From a virus, in IMG/VR virus record IMGVR_UViG_3300010372_000127, positions 1-34,767 of that record: 34,767 bases of DNA, one strand, 5' to 3'. A model generated the notes under the pieces. The model was not told where the DNA came from. It did not search any database and was given only the letters and a program-made list of their open reading frames with translations. Below, one piece after another: positions 15,422 through 23,513 of the stretch. Every line of letters starts with the position of its first letter. The stretch's first letter is position 1. The position numbers and the translations under genes were made by a program.

Positions 15422-16321
15422 TTATGCTAAGTAGCGCGACACCACAATCTCTACGTTGTTGTAGTAGATGTTTGACTCGCCGTTCTCAAGAAACTCACGG
15501 GCAATCAACTTACGCGCCGCTGATTCATTGCTTGGGCCAACCACTAAAGTGGTCGCCATGGTGCCAAGTGGCGTGCCGTTGGTTTTCTTCATGCCTGCTA
15601 AACGTTGTTTAGCGAGGTCGAAGTTAGCTTCACTCAAGGCCGCTTTCGAGCCGATAGCAATTTGCGGGAAAGAGAAGCCAAAGCCAGCACGACCATCCAC
15701 ACCTTGAGCAACCATGTTGTTAAACCATGCGTACTCACTAGTGGCACCGATAAACTCAAGTGCTAATGGGCGACGGTCTTGATAGATAATCGGCATTAGG
15801 ATTTGTGAGTTATCCAGCAAGAACCAAGGTGAACCAGTATCAGTTGCAGGATCACCAACTACGTTTGAATAGGTAGACGCTGGCGTGGTTTCTAACGGGT
15901 GGTCACTATCAAAGTAGTTTTGACCATCGAAACACAAGGTAGTAAATCCAGCCGCTAATAAGCCGTAAGTATGCTTATCAGGGAACAAAGAAGACTCACG
16001 GCCCCACGCTTTAGCCAGTACTGAGTACTTGCCAATTTTGTCGTCTTCCAAGTCTTCACGCTTGATCTTGATAGATGCTTCGTAAGTCTTGTTGACGATT
16101 TGATAGCCGTTAGAACCCAGTTCCGTTAACTGGCGATCAGTCAACCATTCTTCAATGCCTGGCAAGTCTTTTAACCAGCCATAAAATTCAGAGCTGCCTG
16201 AGCTTGGCACCTTGCTAGCAATCTTGTCCCATTGCGGGGTGACTGTGCCTAAGCCATCAACGAAGGCCGCGTTCGCGCCAATCGTTAATGCTTCAATAAT
16301 TTGTGCTTGAGTAAAAGCCAT
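15422..16321 (-). CDS. Major capsid protein, Mu gpT-like
   Basis: The 299-residue protein fits the Mu T major head subunit (about 305 residues). The N-terminus AFTQAQIIEALTIGANAAFVDGLG and the following WDKIASKVPSSGSSEFYGWLKDLPGIEEWLTDR are the typical T opening, as are YQIVNKTYEASIKIKREDLEDDKIG and KAWGRESSLFPDK. The C-terminal PLGTMATTLVVGPSNESAARKLIAREFLENGESN...VEIVVSRYLA is the HK97-type core. Many copies form the icosahedral shell on the scaffold made by the upstream I/Z gene, which is 12 bp away. No decoration insertion is evident. Confidence 0.95.
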   Translation of the reverse strand: MAFTQAQIIEALTIGANAAFVDGLGTVTPQWDKIASKVPSSGSSEFYGWLKDLPGIEEWLTDRQLTELGSNGYQIVNKTYEASIKIKREDLEDDKIGKYSVLAKAWGRESSLFPDKHTYGLLAAGFTTLCFDGQNYFDSDHPLETTPASTYSNVVGDPATDTGSPWFLLDNSQILMPIIYQDRRPLALEFIGATSEYAWFNNMVAQGVDGRAGFGFSFPQIAIGSKAALSEANFDLAKQRLAGMKKTNGTPLGTMATTLVVGPSNESAARKLIAREFLENGESNIYYNNVEIVVSRYLA

Positions 16322-16333
16322 GGTGAATAACCC

Positions 16334-16843
16334 CTATAGATAATTTGGTTTGTGGTGACGTGACTTAAGCCATGCTTCTGGTGTCACGTTCATTGCGCGG
16401 CATAGCGAGAGTTCATCCGCTGTTAACTCGCCATCACCTTGTTGTTGTGGATTGGCTGGCACTTTCTTTTGCGCATTAGTGGCAATCACTGGCGCGGTAC
16501 CTAAAAAGCCTTTGAACTGCTCAATGCCAGCTTGCGTGCTGCATAGGCCGAGATACATCTCTTTGTCCTTGGGCGCGACTTTGCCAGCATCAACACCGCT
16601 TTGAACCAAGGCTTCAATCTCTGCCTTGGCAATATCTGCTAACTTGGCTTCGGCGGTTTCGGCGCGGTTAAGTGCAAGCTGATAGGTGTTGGTTGGTACA
16701 TACAAATTGAGGTCAACTTGTTTAGTACTGTTCAGCGCAACTTCTTTTTCTTGCTTGATAGTGTTAATCGCCACAACGGCTTGCTCTGCGGTGGCGTCTT
16801 CGCCAAGGCCGAGCAGATCGGTTAAAAGCTTTGGCAGCTTCAT
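16334..16843 (-). CDS. Nested scaffold, Mu gpZ-like (internal start in the protease gene)
   Basis: Within the protease gene an in-frame ATG at 16843 is preceded by AGAGGA at 7 nt, giving a separate 170-residue protein, MKLPKLLTDLLGLGEDATA... It comprises the helical, coiled C-terminal half of the long product, with EKEVALNSTKQVDLN and ALNRAETAEAKLADIAKAEIE. In Mu, the scaffold Z is made exactly this way from an internal start in gene I, assembles inside the prohead and is degraded by the protease. The internal SD is visible; actual expression is inferred. Confidence 0.75.
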   Translation of the reverse strand: MKLPKLLTDLLGLGEDATAEQAVVAINTIKQEKEVALNSTKQVDLNLYVPTNTYQLALNRAETAEAKLADIAKAEIEALVQSGVDAGKVAPKDKEMYLGLCSTQAGIEQFKGFLGTAPVIATNAQKKVPANPQQQGDGELTADELSLCRAMNVTPEAWLKSRHHKPNYL

Positions 16844-17299
16844 GGGGTCGTCCTCTTGTCGGTTAAGTGCGGGTACATTTAAATTGGGGGAGTTGGTTAG
16901 GCCAGCACTCTCTAGGCTGTAAATAACACCTGTGTCTGGATCATGGGCAAACGCGGGGGAGTAGAAGGCGTACTTCTTTTCCTCAATCAGTTCGCGGCCT
17001 TCGGCATTCCATTCAACAAAGCCCCAAATCTCACCGGCGCGGTTTTCCACTTGGGTAATCCAACCACTGGCTGGGGCTTCTTCACCTTTGGGTGCTTTGA
17101 TATGAGTCGCATGCTCAACGTCGAATGGGCGCTTTTTGGTAAACGCCGCCACAACGCCGTCAGGATTTGGGTTCATCCATGAACGGCCATCGACTCCTTT
17201 AAAAGTGCCAGCGGGGATCATCGGCAGCCAAATGCCTGGGGCATTAGCTTCTAGTGCCATCATGTTGAAGCAAAGTGCGGTAAGCGCTTTTACTTGCAT
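16334..17299 (-). CDS. Prohead protease with C-terminal scaffold, Mu gpI-like
   Basis: The 321-residue protein combines a protease and scaffold. N-terminal 150 residues include MIPAGTFKGVDGRSW, FDVEHATH (family His), GWITQVENRAGEIWGFVEWNAEGRELIEEKKYAFYSPAFAHD, matching the Mu I family, whose Ser lies in the YxSPaf motif. After residue 153 comes the separately startable Z-like scaffold. It cleaves the scaffold and itself during prohead maturation. SD GGAG lies 10 nt before ATG 17299, and an ATG-TAA minigene with AGGAGG sits 24 bp further upstream. Capsid gene follows at 12 bp. Confidence 0.92.
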   Translation of the reverse strand: MQVKALTALCFNMMALEANAPGIWLPMIPAGTFKGVDGRSWMNPNPDGVVAAFTKKRPFDVEHATHIKAPKGEEAPASGWITQVENRAGEIWGFVEWNAEGRELIEEKKYAFYSPAFAHDPDTGVIYSLESAGLTNSPNLNVPALNRQEDDPMKLPKLLTDLLGLGEDATAEQAVVAINTIKQEKEVALNSTKQVDLNLYVPTNTYQLALNRAETAEAKLADIAKAEIEALVQSGVDAGKVAPKDKEMYLGLCSTQAGIEQFKGFLGTAPVIATNAQKKVPANPQQQGDGELTADELSLCRAMNVTPEAWLKSRHHKPNYL

Positions 17300-17320
17300 G
17301 GGTAAGAACTCCGTTAAGGG

Positions 17321-17339
17321 TTACATAGCAACCTCCTGT
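17321..17339 (-). promoter_or_regulatory. Start-stop element: AGGAGG then ATG TAA
   Basis: The minus strand reads ACAGGAGGTTGCTATGTAAC: a full SD, five spacer bases, ATG (17326-17324) and an immediate TAA (17323-17321). The protease gene starts 22 bp later with its own weaker SD. A ribosome initiating here terminates after one amino acid and could reinitiate downstream or stall, so this may tune translation of the protease/scaffold gene. It could equally be the remnant of a lost upstream gene. Confidence 0.55.
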
Positions 17340-17477
17340 GTGGGTTGATATGCGGAAAAACTTTCAGAGTTCAGATTAAGCGGATAAACCGAGCGAGCTA
17401 AAATAACCTCGGTTGTTGATTTTTACGTGGGGAGTGCAGAGGTCAATCGAGAGGGATGCGCGAATTAGATTACCGAA

Positions 17478-17516
17478 AAAAACGAGGTTGGCAAGCAATC
17501 ATCCGCATGCCAACCT
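17478..17516 (-). terminator. Rho-independent terminator after the F-like gene
   Basis: Arms 17485-17493 and 17508-17516 are perfect 9-bp complements around a 14-nt loop. On the minus strand the stem is followed by CG and seven T residues, a standard terminator. It would end transcription of the packaging genes and separate them from protease and capsid, which would therefore need their own promoter or regulated readthrough. No clear promoter was seen between it and 17299. Confidence 0.8.
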
Positions 17517-17525
17517 AAAACATTA

Positions 17526-17554
17526 TCTTAAACCATGTTTAAACCATGTTTAAA
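17526..17554 (-). repeat. Phased GTTTAAA array c (prophage centre)
   Basis: Three elements start at 17526 (TCTTAAA, degenerate), 17537 (GTTTAAA) and 17548 (GTTTAAA), each 11 bp apart, with CCAT as linker. It is the longest of the five arrays and lies 10 bp from the terminator stem in the central non-coding gap. Confidence 0.65.
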
Positions 17555-17607
17555 TCGCGTCAGGTTTGTTTAACCTTTTTTGCGAGTAACATCGTAAGGA
17601 TTTTAAA

Positions 17608-18387
17608 TTAAGAGCCGTTAGCGAGCGTTTGACGCATTCGCGACTCTTTTAATGCGAGGTCGTCGGCTAACATCTTTTCACGGCCTTTACCTGGGTTATA
17701 GTTCCATCCTGGATCAATCCCTTCTGGCAGTACTTCTACTTCTCCGGTGCGACGGTTTACCCATTGCTTATTTTTACTGGCGGGTACTGTGGTTTTAACT
17801 GTGCCCGCGGCGATCAGTTTATCGGCCTCATACTGCGACACTTGCCTGATCCAACATTTGCAGCCCCAACCGTTGGGCGTCATATGCACATCCCACCATG
17901 GATCATCCGCTGGCAACAAAGTGTTATTCCATTTTAAGTGCTCAATGCGGTGCTGCTCGCTTGGCCCCAGTTGATAAAGCAAATATGGCATAGTGCGCTT
18001 AGTGCGCTGGATACGTTCCCACTGGCCAGCGCTGCGAGCGGTGCGCATATTGGTTTTATAAATGGTTTTGATGCGACCTTCGCTACCGAGTTGCACTAGC
18101 TTGGTTTCATCTGTAAGTGGATCTTGCATGGTCTGCACGCCCCACCAACCCGACTTTACCAGCAAGGGTTTTAGGATATCGCGGAACTGCTCAAAGGTTT
18201 GGCCTTGGCCAATGGCATCTTCAACCAGCTGCTTAACCTCAACCAGCAAATCGGCATTCAGCATCTTAGCCACGGTAAAGGCATTAGCTTGTTCTTCCTT
18301 CCATACATCGCGAAAGTCGAAGCCCGGCTTAATGCCTTTACGCTTAAACCACTCAAGCGCCTCTTTGGGGACTAATGGATCAGCCAT
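17608..18387 (-). CDS. Head morphogenesis protein, Mu gpF-like (SPP1 gp7 family)
   Basis: From ATG 18387 the protein is 259 residues; the earlier ATG at 18396 directly touches the GGAG, which is correctly spaced (9 nt) for 18387. Typical features are AADLV.....F..I......A..E..kA (ALEWFKRKGIKP...WKEEQANAFTVAK), RIKTIYKTNMRTARSAGQWERI, and near the C-terminus DPWWDVHMTPNGWGCKCWIRQVS, the conserved WGCkCwv.pv of the family. Such proteins ride on the portal inside the prohead and are needed for assembly. The gene overlaps the portal gene by 8 bp. Confidence 0.92.
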   Translation of the reverse strand: MADPLVPKEALEWFKRKGIKPGFDFRDVWKEEQANAFTVAKMLNADLLVEVKQLVEDAIGQGQTFEQFRDILKPLLVKSGWWGVQTMQDPLTDETKLVQLGSEGRIKTIYKTNMRTARSAGQWERIQRTKRTMPYLLYQLGPSEQHRIEHLKWNNTLLPADDPWWDVHMTPNGWGCKCWIRQVSQYEADKLIAAGTVKTTVPASKNKQWVNRRTGEVEVLPEGIDPGWNYNPGKGREKMLADDLALKESRMRQTLANGS

Positions 18388-19945
18388 CTTGCGCATCTCC
18401 TAGGCCACGTAGCTGAAACATATATTGCGCCATTTGCGCAATAAACTGTTCCGCGCCCAGCTGCTCTTGCAACGCTGGCAAGCCTGCGGCGAACTCGTCA
18501 TAGGTAGCAGACTTGTTGGCGAGTTCAATAATCGGGTTCATAAACTCATCGGCCACTTGCTCCCATTCGCCCATGGCCTCGTTGGCTAGATTATCAATCT
18601 CGCGCTCTGCCGTATTGCGCACTTGGTTAATGGCAATCGTTTGGCCGTTGGCGCGGTTTAATGCGGTGGGCATAGGTTGCATACCAACGGTTTGCATGGG
18701 CAGCAAGGTTTCTTCACCAGCTTCAACCGTACTTAAGCCAAGCTTATCGGCCATTTCGGAGGCGCTAACCTTAAGCCCACGGTCAATTAACGGGGTAAGG
18801 CTATTAACCAGCATCTGCAAATCTTCTGGCTCTGGTACCTTAATTCGCACCTTGGGATAGCGCAGCTGCTCGCCCCAGTTCAGAATGATATAGGGCTTAA
18901 TCAAGTACTCGTTGATTGAGGCTTCAAGCTGGCGCGCATCCCACTTAGCGATATCGATCCGCACTTCATTGTGAATTGTGGCTTGCGATTGTGAGCTGCC
19001 GTTATCGGCGGTCATGGTTTGGCCAAGGACCGCCTTACTGATTTGCTCATCGCACCAACGGGCCATATTTTCAAATAGGGTATCGCCGCCATTACCCTTG
19101 GCGGTTTCGATCAGTTCCAGCTTCATCGACTCGGGGATCACCGCACCAGCATCACTGGCGATTCTACCAATCGCATTAATCAAGGTGCTGATATCTGATT
19201 CGCTGGCATTGGCACCATACTTACCCACGCGCACCGGCACGCCAAACACTTCGGCAAAGGCCCACCAATCGCGCACGGTAAATGATTTGAGCATATACAT
19301 CACAGCCACAAGCCGCGCTAAACCGTTGCGCCATACGCTGCCAGACTTTGACCGTGGGGTATGAATGATAAATTTATAAGGCTCAAGCGCCGCACCCATT
19401 GGCGCGTCTTCACTAATTAATAAAATCTGTTCCAGCGTTTGTTGGTCTTGGCGTAGGTAGCGCGGGTCTACCCATTTGTAGTCCTGCGGTTTCCATGGAG
19501 TTGACTTGGTATCCCAAAGAATTTGCACTACGGCCAAGCCCTTGCCTAGACCATCGAGCAAATCGAAAAACAACTCAGGGATTTGGTCATCGTTGATGAT
19601 CTCGCGGGCGCGTTCGGCCATCAGTACATCGATGGCATCATCACTGGCCGCTTCAACCGTTGGCGCAATGGCCGCGACTGCAAACTTACGGGTGCGCAGC
19701 TGGGCGGCATAGTGCAAGTCGCGTTCTTCAATCTCTTCGGCCAGCGTCATATAGGCTTCAGGATCGTTACCATCGATAACTGATCGCAGCACTCCCGCTA
19801 AACGCTGCGGCGTGAGTGTCGATGCCACGGTTGTAGCGCGTGGGTTACGAATGCCTGTGGTATAAGCGCGGGCGATATCTTCGCCCATGATCTGCTTATC
19901 GGCTTTAAATGGCTTGCCTGTTGATGGGTCAATAATGGCGCTCAT
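18380..19945 (-). CDS. Portal protein, Mu gp29-like (DUF935)
   Basis: The 521-residue protein matches Mu gp29 in size. The N-terminus includes AYTTGIRNPRATTVASTLTPQRLAGVLRSVIDGNDPEAYMTLAEEIEERDLHYAAQLRTRK, the DUF935 opening. Further hallmarks are KGLAVVQILWDTKSTPWKPQDYKWVDPRYLR, RNGLARLVAVMYMLKSFTVRDWWAFAEVFGVPVRVGKYG and KAVLGQTMTADNGSSQSQATIHNEVR. Twelve copies form the vertex through which DNA enters and leaves. ATGA overlap with the terminase gene indicates coupling. The C-terminal 90 residues are helical, as in other portals' barrel regions. Confidence 0.95.
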   Translation of the reverse strand: MSAIIDPSTGKPFKADKQIMGEDIARAYTTGIRNPRATTVASTLTPQRLAGVLRSVIDGNDPEAYMTLAEEIEERDLHYAAQLRTRKFAVAAIAPTVEAASDDAIDVLMAERAREIINDDQIPELFFDLLDGLGKGLAVVQILWDTKSTPWKPQDYKWVDPRYLRQDQQTLEQILLISEDAPMGAALEPYKFIIHTPRSKSGSVWRNGLARLVAVMYMLKSFTVRDWWAFAEVFGVPVRVGKYGANASESDISTLINAIGRIASDAGAVIPESMKLELIETAKGNGGDTLFENMARWCDEQISKAVLGQTMTADNGSSQSQATIHNEVRIDIAKWDARQLEASINEYLIKPYIILNWGEQLRYPKVRIKVPEPEDLQMLVNSLTPLIDRGLKVSASEMADKLGLSTVEAGEETLLPMQTVGMQPMPTALNRANGQTIAINQVRNTAEREIDNLANEAMGEWEQVADEFMNPIIELANKSATYDEFAAGLPALQEQLGAEQFIAQMAQYMFQLRGLGDAQDG

Positions 19946-21501
19946 AGTCTTATCCCTTTGCCGCGCATATCGTGCGCGGCCATATCATCAAAACGGTTGT
20001 TCTCGGCGGCGGTACCAAAAAAGCGGCGATGGTTTTCGTCAACATCAGCTTTAATGGTATGCAGTTCGTAGCGGGTGATATCGGCTTTAGATGCCAAAAA
20101 GGCTAAAAAGATCGCCACCGCGCTATCGCCATGGCGCTTATTGCCATCGCTGCCCGTGGTGCGGCTATCATCGATACTCGGCACACCGCGATAAAGTTGA
20201 ATTTGCCCAAGGTCGGTAATCACATCCTCGTGCTTGGGTAGCAGCAGCTCATTATCTTCAAAGGCGGCTTTAAAGCGCGGCATGTTCTCGCGATAGAACG
20301 CCACCGAAAGCATGACCTCAACCACCTCAGCACCGTACTTATAATGGGCTTGCTCGGCTAAGTACTGGCCGTTACCCCGCGCATCAAGGTAAATGCCATC
20401 ACGGCGAGGCAAGCGATCGCAAATGTAATACAGCGCTTGCTCTTGTTGTTTAAAGGGTACGTTTTTAAGTTCGACTAAAAACGGTACCGCTCGAGTGGTA
20501 TTGTCATGCACTGTTATGGGCGCATAGACAGTTAAGTCACCACTGCGGGCAAAGTCTTCCCCAAGCGCATGGCGCAAGTTAGTCGGCAACTCTGCAAGTA
20601 CTGGGGCAACTTCACGCTCTAGCCATTCTTGCATCTCACCAATCCGCGCAAATTCGCTAGCCTGATTAAATATGCTAGAGCCATTAAAACGCAGCACGGG
20701 CACATCAAGCACCGCTGCTCTTTCACGTAGGCCGCGTGGGATATAGGCACCACCGCCGTTTTTAGGGATGCAATAATATTCTTCTAATGCGTCTTCTTCG
20801 GTGGCGGTATCTTTAAGTAAGCCTGCTTTCCATTGGTCTTCTTCTGCCTGCGTCCATGTCTTACCCTTGACTTGGCAAATGCGCTTATACAAGCCGTCAC
20901 GACAAGCATCATCAAGGGTGATGGTATGGATCGAGTAACGCTTTTTACCTGCACGGGAATCATTAATCAGCTGATTAAATAAGTTCTCAACGCCGTTATG
21001 GGTTGAGATTAAGCGCACCTTTGCGCCCCACATGGTTAACGCTAATGCGGCTTTAAGTACTTCGGCTAAGCGCTCGTGGAATGCGGCTTCGTCGATGGTC
21101 ACATTACCTTGCATACCCCGCAGGTTTGACGGGTTACTAGAGAGTGCTTGCACCTTAAAGCCCGAGGCAAAGTACACAACAAAGGTTAAGATCTCTTTGT
21201 TGCCATCTTCATCAAGAAACACTTCTTCCTGCACATCTTGGGCAGCATAGTTAAATGCCTTGGCCCACATGGCCACAGCATCAATAAACTCCCGCGCCAT
21301 TTCTTTATTAGAGCCAACATAAAAATGATGAGTCCCGCCAGCGGCTTTAGACTTAGATGCAGTTAATGCAGCGTCTGCAGCTTCTGCCCAAGTGATACCT
21401 GTACGGCGGCTTTTTTCAGCGATCTTGAGCGGAGATTCATCAGCAATCCAACGCTTTTGATAGGGCAGCAGTACATCCTGTTCGCGGAACTCGTAGTTCA
21501 T
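19942..21501 (-). CDS. Terminase large subunit, Mu gp28-like
   Basis: The 519-residue packaging motor has an ATPase half with a deviant Walker A, EKSRRTGITWAEA (residues 29-41), and a Walker B, VTIDEAAF (134-141). The nuclease half (RNase H fold) shows GEDFARSGDLTVYAP, YLDARGNGQYLAEQA and KRHGDSAVAIFLA, the last two giving the expected acidic metal ligands. It cuts and packages DNA into the prohead; in Mu this is a headful process starting in the phage end and taking flanking host DNA. The ATG shares a base with the stop of the gp27-like gene. Confidence 0.95.
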   Translation of the reverse strand: MNYEFREQDVLLPYQKRWIADESPLKIAEKSRRTGITWAEAADAALTASKSKAAGGTHHFYVGSNKEMAREFIDAVAMWAKAFNYAAQDVQEEVFLDEDGNKEILTFVVYFASGFKVQALSSNPSNLRGMQGNVTIDEAAFHERLAEVLKAALALTMWGAKVRLISTHNGVENLFNQLINDSRAGKKRYSIHTITLDDACRDGLYKRICQVKGKTWTQAEEDQWKAGLLKDTATEEDALEEYYCIPKNGGGAYIPRGLRERAAVLDVPVLRFNGSSIFNQASEFARIGEMQEWLEREVAPVLAELPTNLRHALGEDFARSGDLTVYAPITVHDNTTRAVPFLVELKNVPFKQQEQALYYICDRLPRRDGIYLDARGNGQYLAEQAHYKYGAEVVEVMLSVAFYRENMPRFKAAFEDNELLLPKHEDVITDLGQIQLYRGVPSIDDSRTTGSDGNKRHGDSAVAIFLAFLASKADITRYELHTIKADVDENHRRFFGTAAENNRFDDMAAHDMRGKGIRL

Positions 21502-22082
21502 TACGCAATCCCCAAGATTTGGTTTTTAATATCAATAGCGGTTTCAGCTGAGATACCCGCCTGTTTTACAATCTGCTCAACCTTAGTTGCAGCCTCGGCT
21601 GCAAAGGCACTACGGATTTCTTTTTCAACCTTAATACTCGACATGGCGGCGGCTTCAATGCGTTGCACGACCAGCGCCAGTTGCCCTAGGGCTTTGGGTG
21701 ATATTGGTTCGGCATCTTCTTGATCGGCGGCATCCATCATCTTCATGGATGTTTCAAATGCCATGGTGCGCACGAACTCTTGCAGCAGTTTTCCTACATC
21801 GGAGGTTGGGGCTTGGCCTAACTTGGCGGTCCATACCTCGGCAACCTCACGGCTTTGGCGAATGCGTTCGCCCACTTGCTCAAACTTTTTCGCAAAGCGA
21901 TTAAAGCCGGTGCGGCTAAGCTTGGCATCTTCTGGCAAGCCTGCTTCGTCAATCATTTGATTAACGGCTTCGAGGATATCCTTTTGATGCATTGTGCCAC
22001 TGCGCAATAGCGCATGCAGTTGATCGCGGATTTCCTGCGGCAGCAAAAGCACCTTTGACTTTCTACTGGTTGATACTTGCAT
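21501..22082 (-). CDS. Terminase small subunit, Mu gp27-like (DUF3486)
   Basis: The 193-residue protein begins with LLPQEIRDQLHALLRSGTMHQKDILEAVNQMIDEAGLPEDAKLSRTGFNRFAKKFEQVGERIR, the DUF3486 helix-turn-helix start with the invariant-looking SR..f.rya..fe......R..re. The rest is helical with coiled-coil character. It is presumed to recognise the phage pac end and recruit the large subunit. It follows the ArsR-like gene by 9 bp. The family is specific to Mu-like phages; the small-terminase role is the accepted inference. Confidence 0.9.
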   Translation of the reverse strand: MQVSTSRKSKVLLLPQEIRDQLHALLRSGTMHQKDILEAVNQMIDEAGLPEDAKLSRTGFNRFAKKFEQVGERIRQSREVAEVWTAKLGQAPTSDVGKLLQEFVRTMAFETSMKMMDAADQEDAEPISPKALGQLALVVQRIEAAAMSSIKVEKEIRSAFAAEAATKVEQIVKQAGISAETAIDIKNQILGIA

Positions 22083-22091
22083 ACAGCCCCC

Positions 22092-22382
22092 TTAAGCCCG
22101 TGGGCGTTTAACACCTGGCACAGTGGCTTGGCCTGTGGCCACATCATCACCACGGCCAGTTAAGCGGGCAATTTGGCATTCGGATAAGTTGCGCACTGTG
22201 ACTAAGCCTTGCTCTTCGAGCCACGCTAAATGGGTGCGTACTTGGTCGCGGCTAATGTTATGGCCATAAGCCTCAAGGCACGAATCAATGATCGATTCGT
22301 TGGCTTCGTATTGAGGCATCTCACGCAAAGAGCGTAAGATCACTAGGCGCTGGTCTTCGATTAATAGCTCTTTAAATGACAT
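22092..22382 (-). CDS. Small winged-helix protein, Mu gp26-like
   Basis: The 96-residue protein reads ELLIEDQRLVILRSLREMPQYEANESIIDSCLEAYGHNISRDQVRTHLAWLEEQGLVTV, a winged-helix topology with the recognition helix in SRDQVRTHLAWLEEQ. The tail, LTGRGDDVATGQATVPGVKRPRA, is highly characteristic of the short proteins found just before the terminase genes of Mu-like phages. DNA binding is inferred from the fold; a packaging-related or regulatory role is possible. SD and spacing to neighbours (8-9 bp) are normal. Confidence 0.85.
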   Translation of the reverse strand: MSFKELLIEDQRLVILRSLREMPQYEANESIIDSCLEAYGHNISRDQVRTHLAWLEEQGLVTVRNLSECQIARLTGRGDDVATGQATVPGVKRPRA

Positions 22383-22390
22383 ATAAACCC

Positions 22391-22690
22391 CTATTTATCA
22401 TCCTTTAAACGTTGTTCTAATAGCAGTCTGGCGAGGTGTTCGACTGGCTGAATATTTGCTCTGAGTTCTTTAATCTCGCCGCGAGTATTTGCCAGCTCTA
22501 CCATCAAGTCGGTAATTTGCTTTTGCGTTGGCAAGCTATCTACCTGAGCCTTTAAGTCATCCACTTTTTTTTCAACCTTGGCCAAGTCTTCGCGCCGCGC
22601 ATAGGTTTTTGATAGCAGGGCTAAAATCAACATGCCGCTGGTTGTCAGTGCCGCCCATAGCATTGGCCAGTACGCCTTTACCCATTCCAT
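22391..22690 (-). CDS. Membrane-anchored coiled-coil protein, Mu gp25-like (DUF2730)
   Basis: The 99-residue protein has a single N-terminal membrane segment (YWPMLWAALTTSGMLILALL, residues about 7-26) followed by a coiled coil, LAKVEKKVDDLKAQVDSLPTQKQITDLMVELANTRGEIKELRANIQPVEHLARLLLEQRL. This is the DUF2730 pattern. Located among lysis-associated genes it may be a spanin-like or holin-modulating protein, but that is inference. It is preceded immediately by a DksA-like gene with one-base overlap. Confidence 0.85.
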   Translation of the reverse strand: MEWVKAYWPMLWAALTTSGMLILALLSKTYARREDLAKVEKKVDDLKAQVDSLPTQKQITDLMVELANTRGEIKELRANIQPVEHLARLLLEQRLKDDK

Positions 22691-22905
22691 TAGCGCTCCT
22701 TAGCGGTTTGGCATTCAACACAACGCACTGCATTGGGCACGGCAATTAATCGCGCTGCCTCAATTACAAACCCACAGCCAAGGCAACAACGCTCGCCCTG
22801 GCTATTAATATCTGGCTGCTCAACGGCATGTTTACGCTGGCGCGATAAGGCGTTATCCCTAAACTCCTGCTCAAGCTGTTGAGCCCTGTCGAACTGGTCA
22901 GTCAT
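22690..22905 (-). CDS. TraR/DksA-type zinc finger protein, Mu gp24-like
   Basis: This 71-residue protein ends in the DksA/TraR C4 zinc finger: CLGCGF (C-x2-C), 17 residues, then CVECQTAKER. The N-terminal helix (FDRAQQLEQEFRDNALSRQRK) resembles the short coiled helix of TraR, which binds the RNA polymerase secondary channel and imitates ppGpp/DksA effects. It could thus reprogram host transcription at late times. It is tightly coupled to the holin-like gene (one-base overlap). Confidence 0.88.
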   Translation of the reverse strand: MTDQFDRAQQLEQEFRDNALSRQRKHAVEQPDINSQGERCCLGCGFVIEAARLIAVPNAVRCVECQTAKER

Positions 22906-23513
22906 TAACGCCCCTTAATTAAGTTGCTGCCAACATTCATCAGTGCGCCAATAGTCTTTTGGCCGCTGCTTTTGGGGTGAGGGGCAAAGCCGTCGAGGGT
23001 ACGCAAACCGAGATAGGCCCATGCCGGGCTTGATAGCAACATAGCGACTGAGATATCCACGCCATCGCCATAGCCAAAGGCATGTAAGGCTTCCATTAAA
23101 AAGCAATACAGCATTACCGCCCACATAGATTGACGCGCCATAAGTGGGCGAGTGGTGCGGATATAAGGATCTTCGGCTTTATCACCGGCACGAATGGTCT
23201 CTTGGGTTTCGCGCTGTTCTGCCTGTTTATCGTTAAGTGCAAGCTCTTGGCGGCGGGTTATTTCTTTTTCCATCTCCACCTTAATGCGCTCAAGTTCCAC
23301 CAACGACTCAGGTGATAGCGTTTGCATTTTTCGAGTCAGTGCCAGTTCTTTTTGCTCACTGCTTAAGCCAAGTACATCATCAACTTGCTCAACCATATCA
23401 GCGACTTTATTGGCAGTGTCGCTGCCGCCAAAGAGGGATGAAATACCACGGATTGCAGCAGGGCCAACCTGCATAGCCATTTGTGCCACGGCCATAATTA
23501 AAGGGAGTGCCAT
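22905..23513 (-). CDS. 3TM holin-like protein
   Basis: The 202-residue protein starts with a hydrophobic/helical segment (PLIMAVAQMAMQVGPAAIRGISSLFGG), continues with a charged coiled coil (residues about 55-115, with VELERIKVEMEKEITRRQELA), and then has hydrophobic segments SMWAVMLYCFLMEALHAFG and ISVAMLLSSPAWAYLGL preceded by RTTRPLMA. This RPlmtwlm...l layout is that of the GTA_holin_3TM family. Location next to the muramidase supports a lysis role: timing membrane permeabilisation. SD GGAG precedes the ATG by 9 nt; the previous gene ends 16 bp inside it. Confidence 0.82.
   Translation of the reverse strand: MALPLIMAVAQMAMQVGPAAIRGISSLFGGSDTANKVADMVEQVDDVLGLSSEQKELALTRKMQTLSPESLVELERIKVEMEKEITRRQELALNDKQAEQRETQETIRAGDKAEDPYIRTTRPLMARQSMWAVMLYCFLMEALHAFGYGDGVDISVAMLLSSPAWAYLGLRTLDGFAPHPKSSGQKTIGALMNVGSNLIKGR

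Larger units (their letters stand above)
17300..17607. other. 308-bp non-coding gap at the centre of the prophage (candidate gyrase-site position)
   Basis: No plausible gene fills this gap between the F-like and protease genes, while neighbouring genes elsewhere are tightly packed. It is almost exactly midway along the prophage (790 to about 34,780 gives a midpoint near 17,780). Mu has its strong gyrase site (SGS) at its centre, between G and I. The gap contains a terminator (17485-17516), a phased GTTTAAA array (17526-17554) and the start-stop element. A gyrase role is inferred from position only. Confidence 0.5.

Noticed and set aside
18978-19364. Plus-strand open frame of 128 codons opposite the portal gene
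   Set aside because: Composition is that of a reverse-frame shadow; the portal frame is strongly supported.
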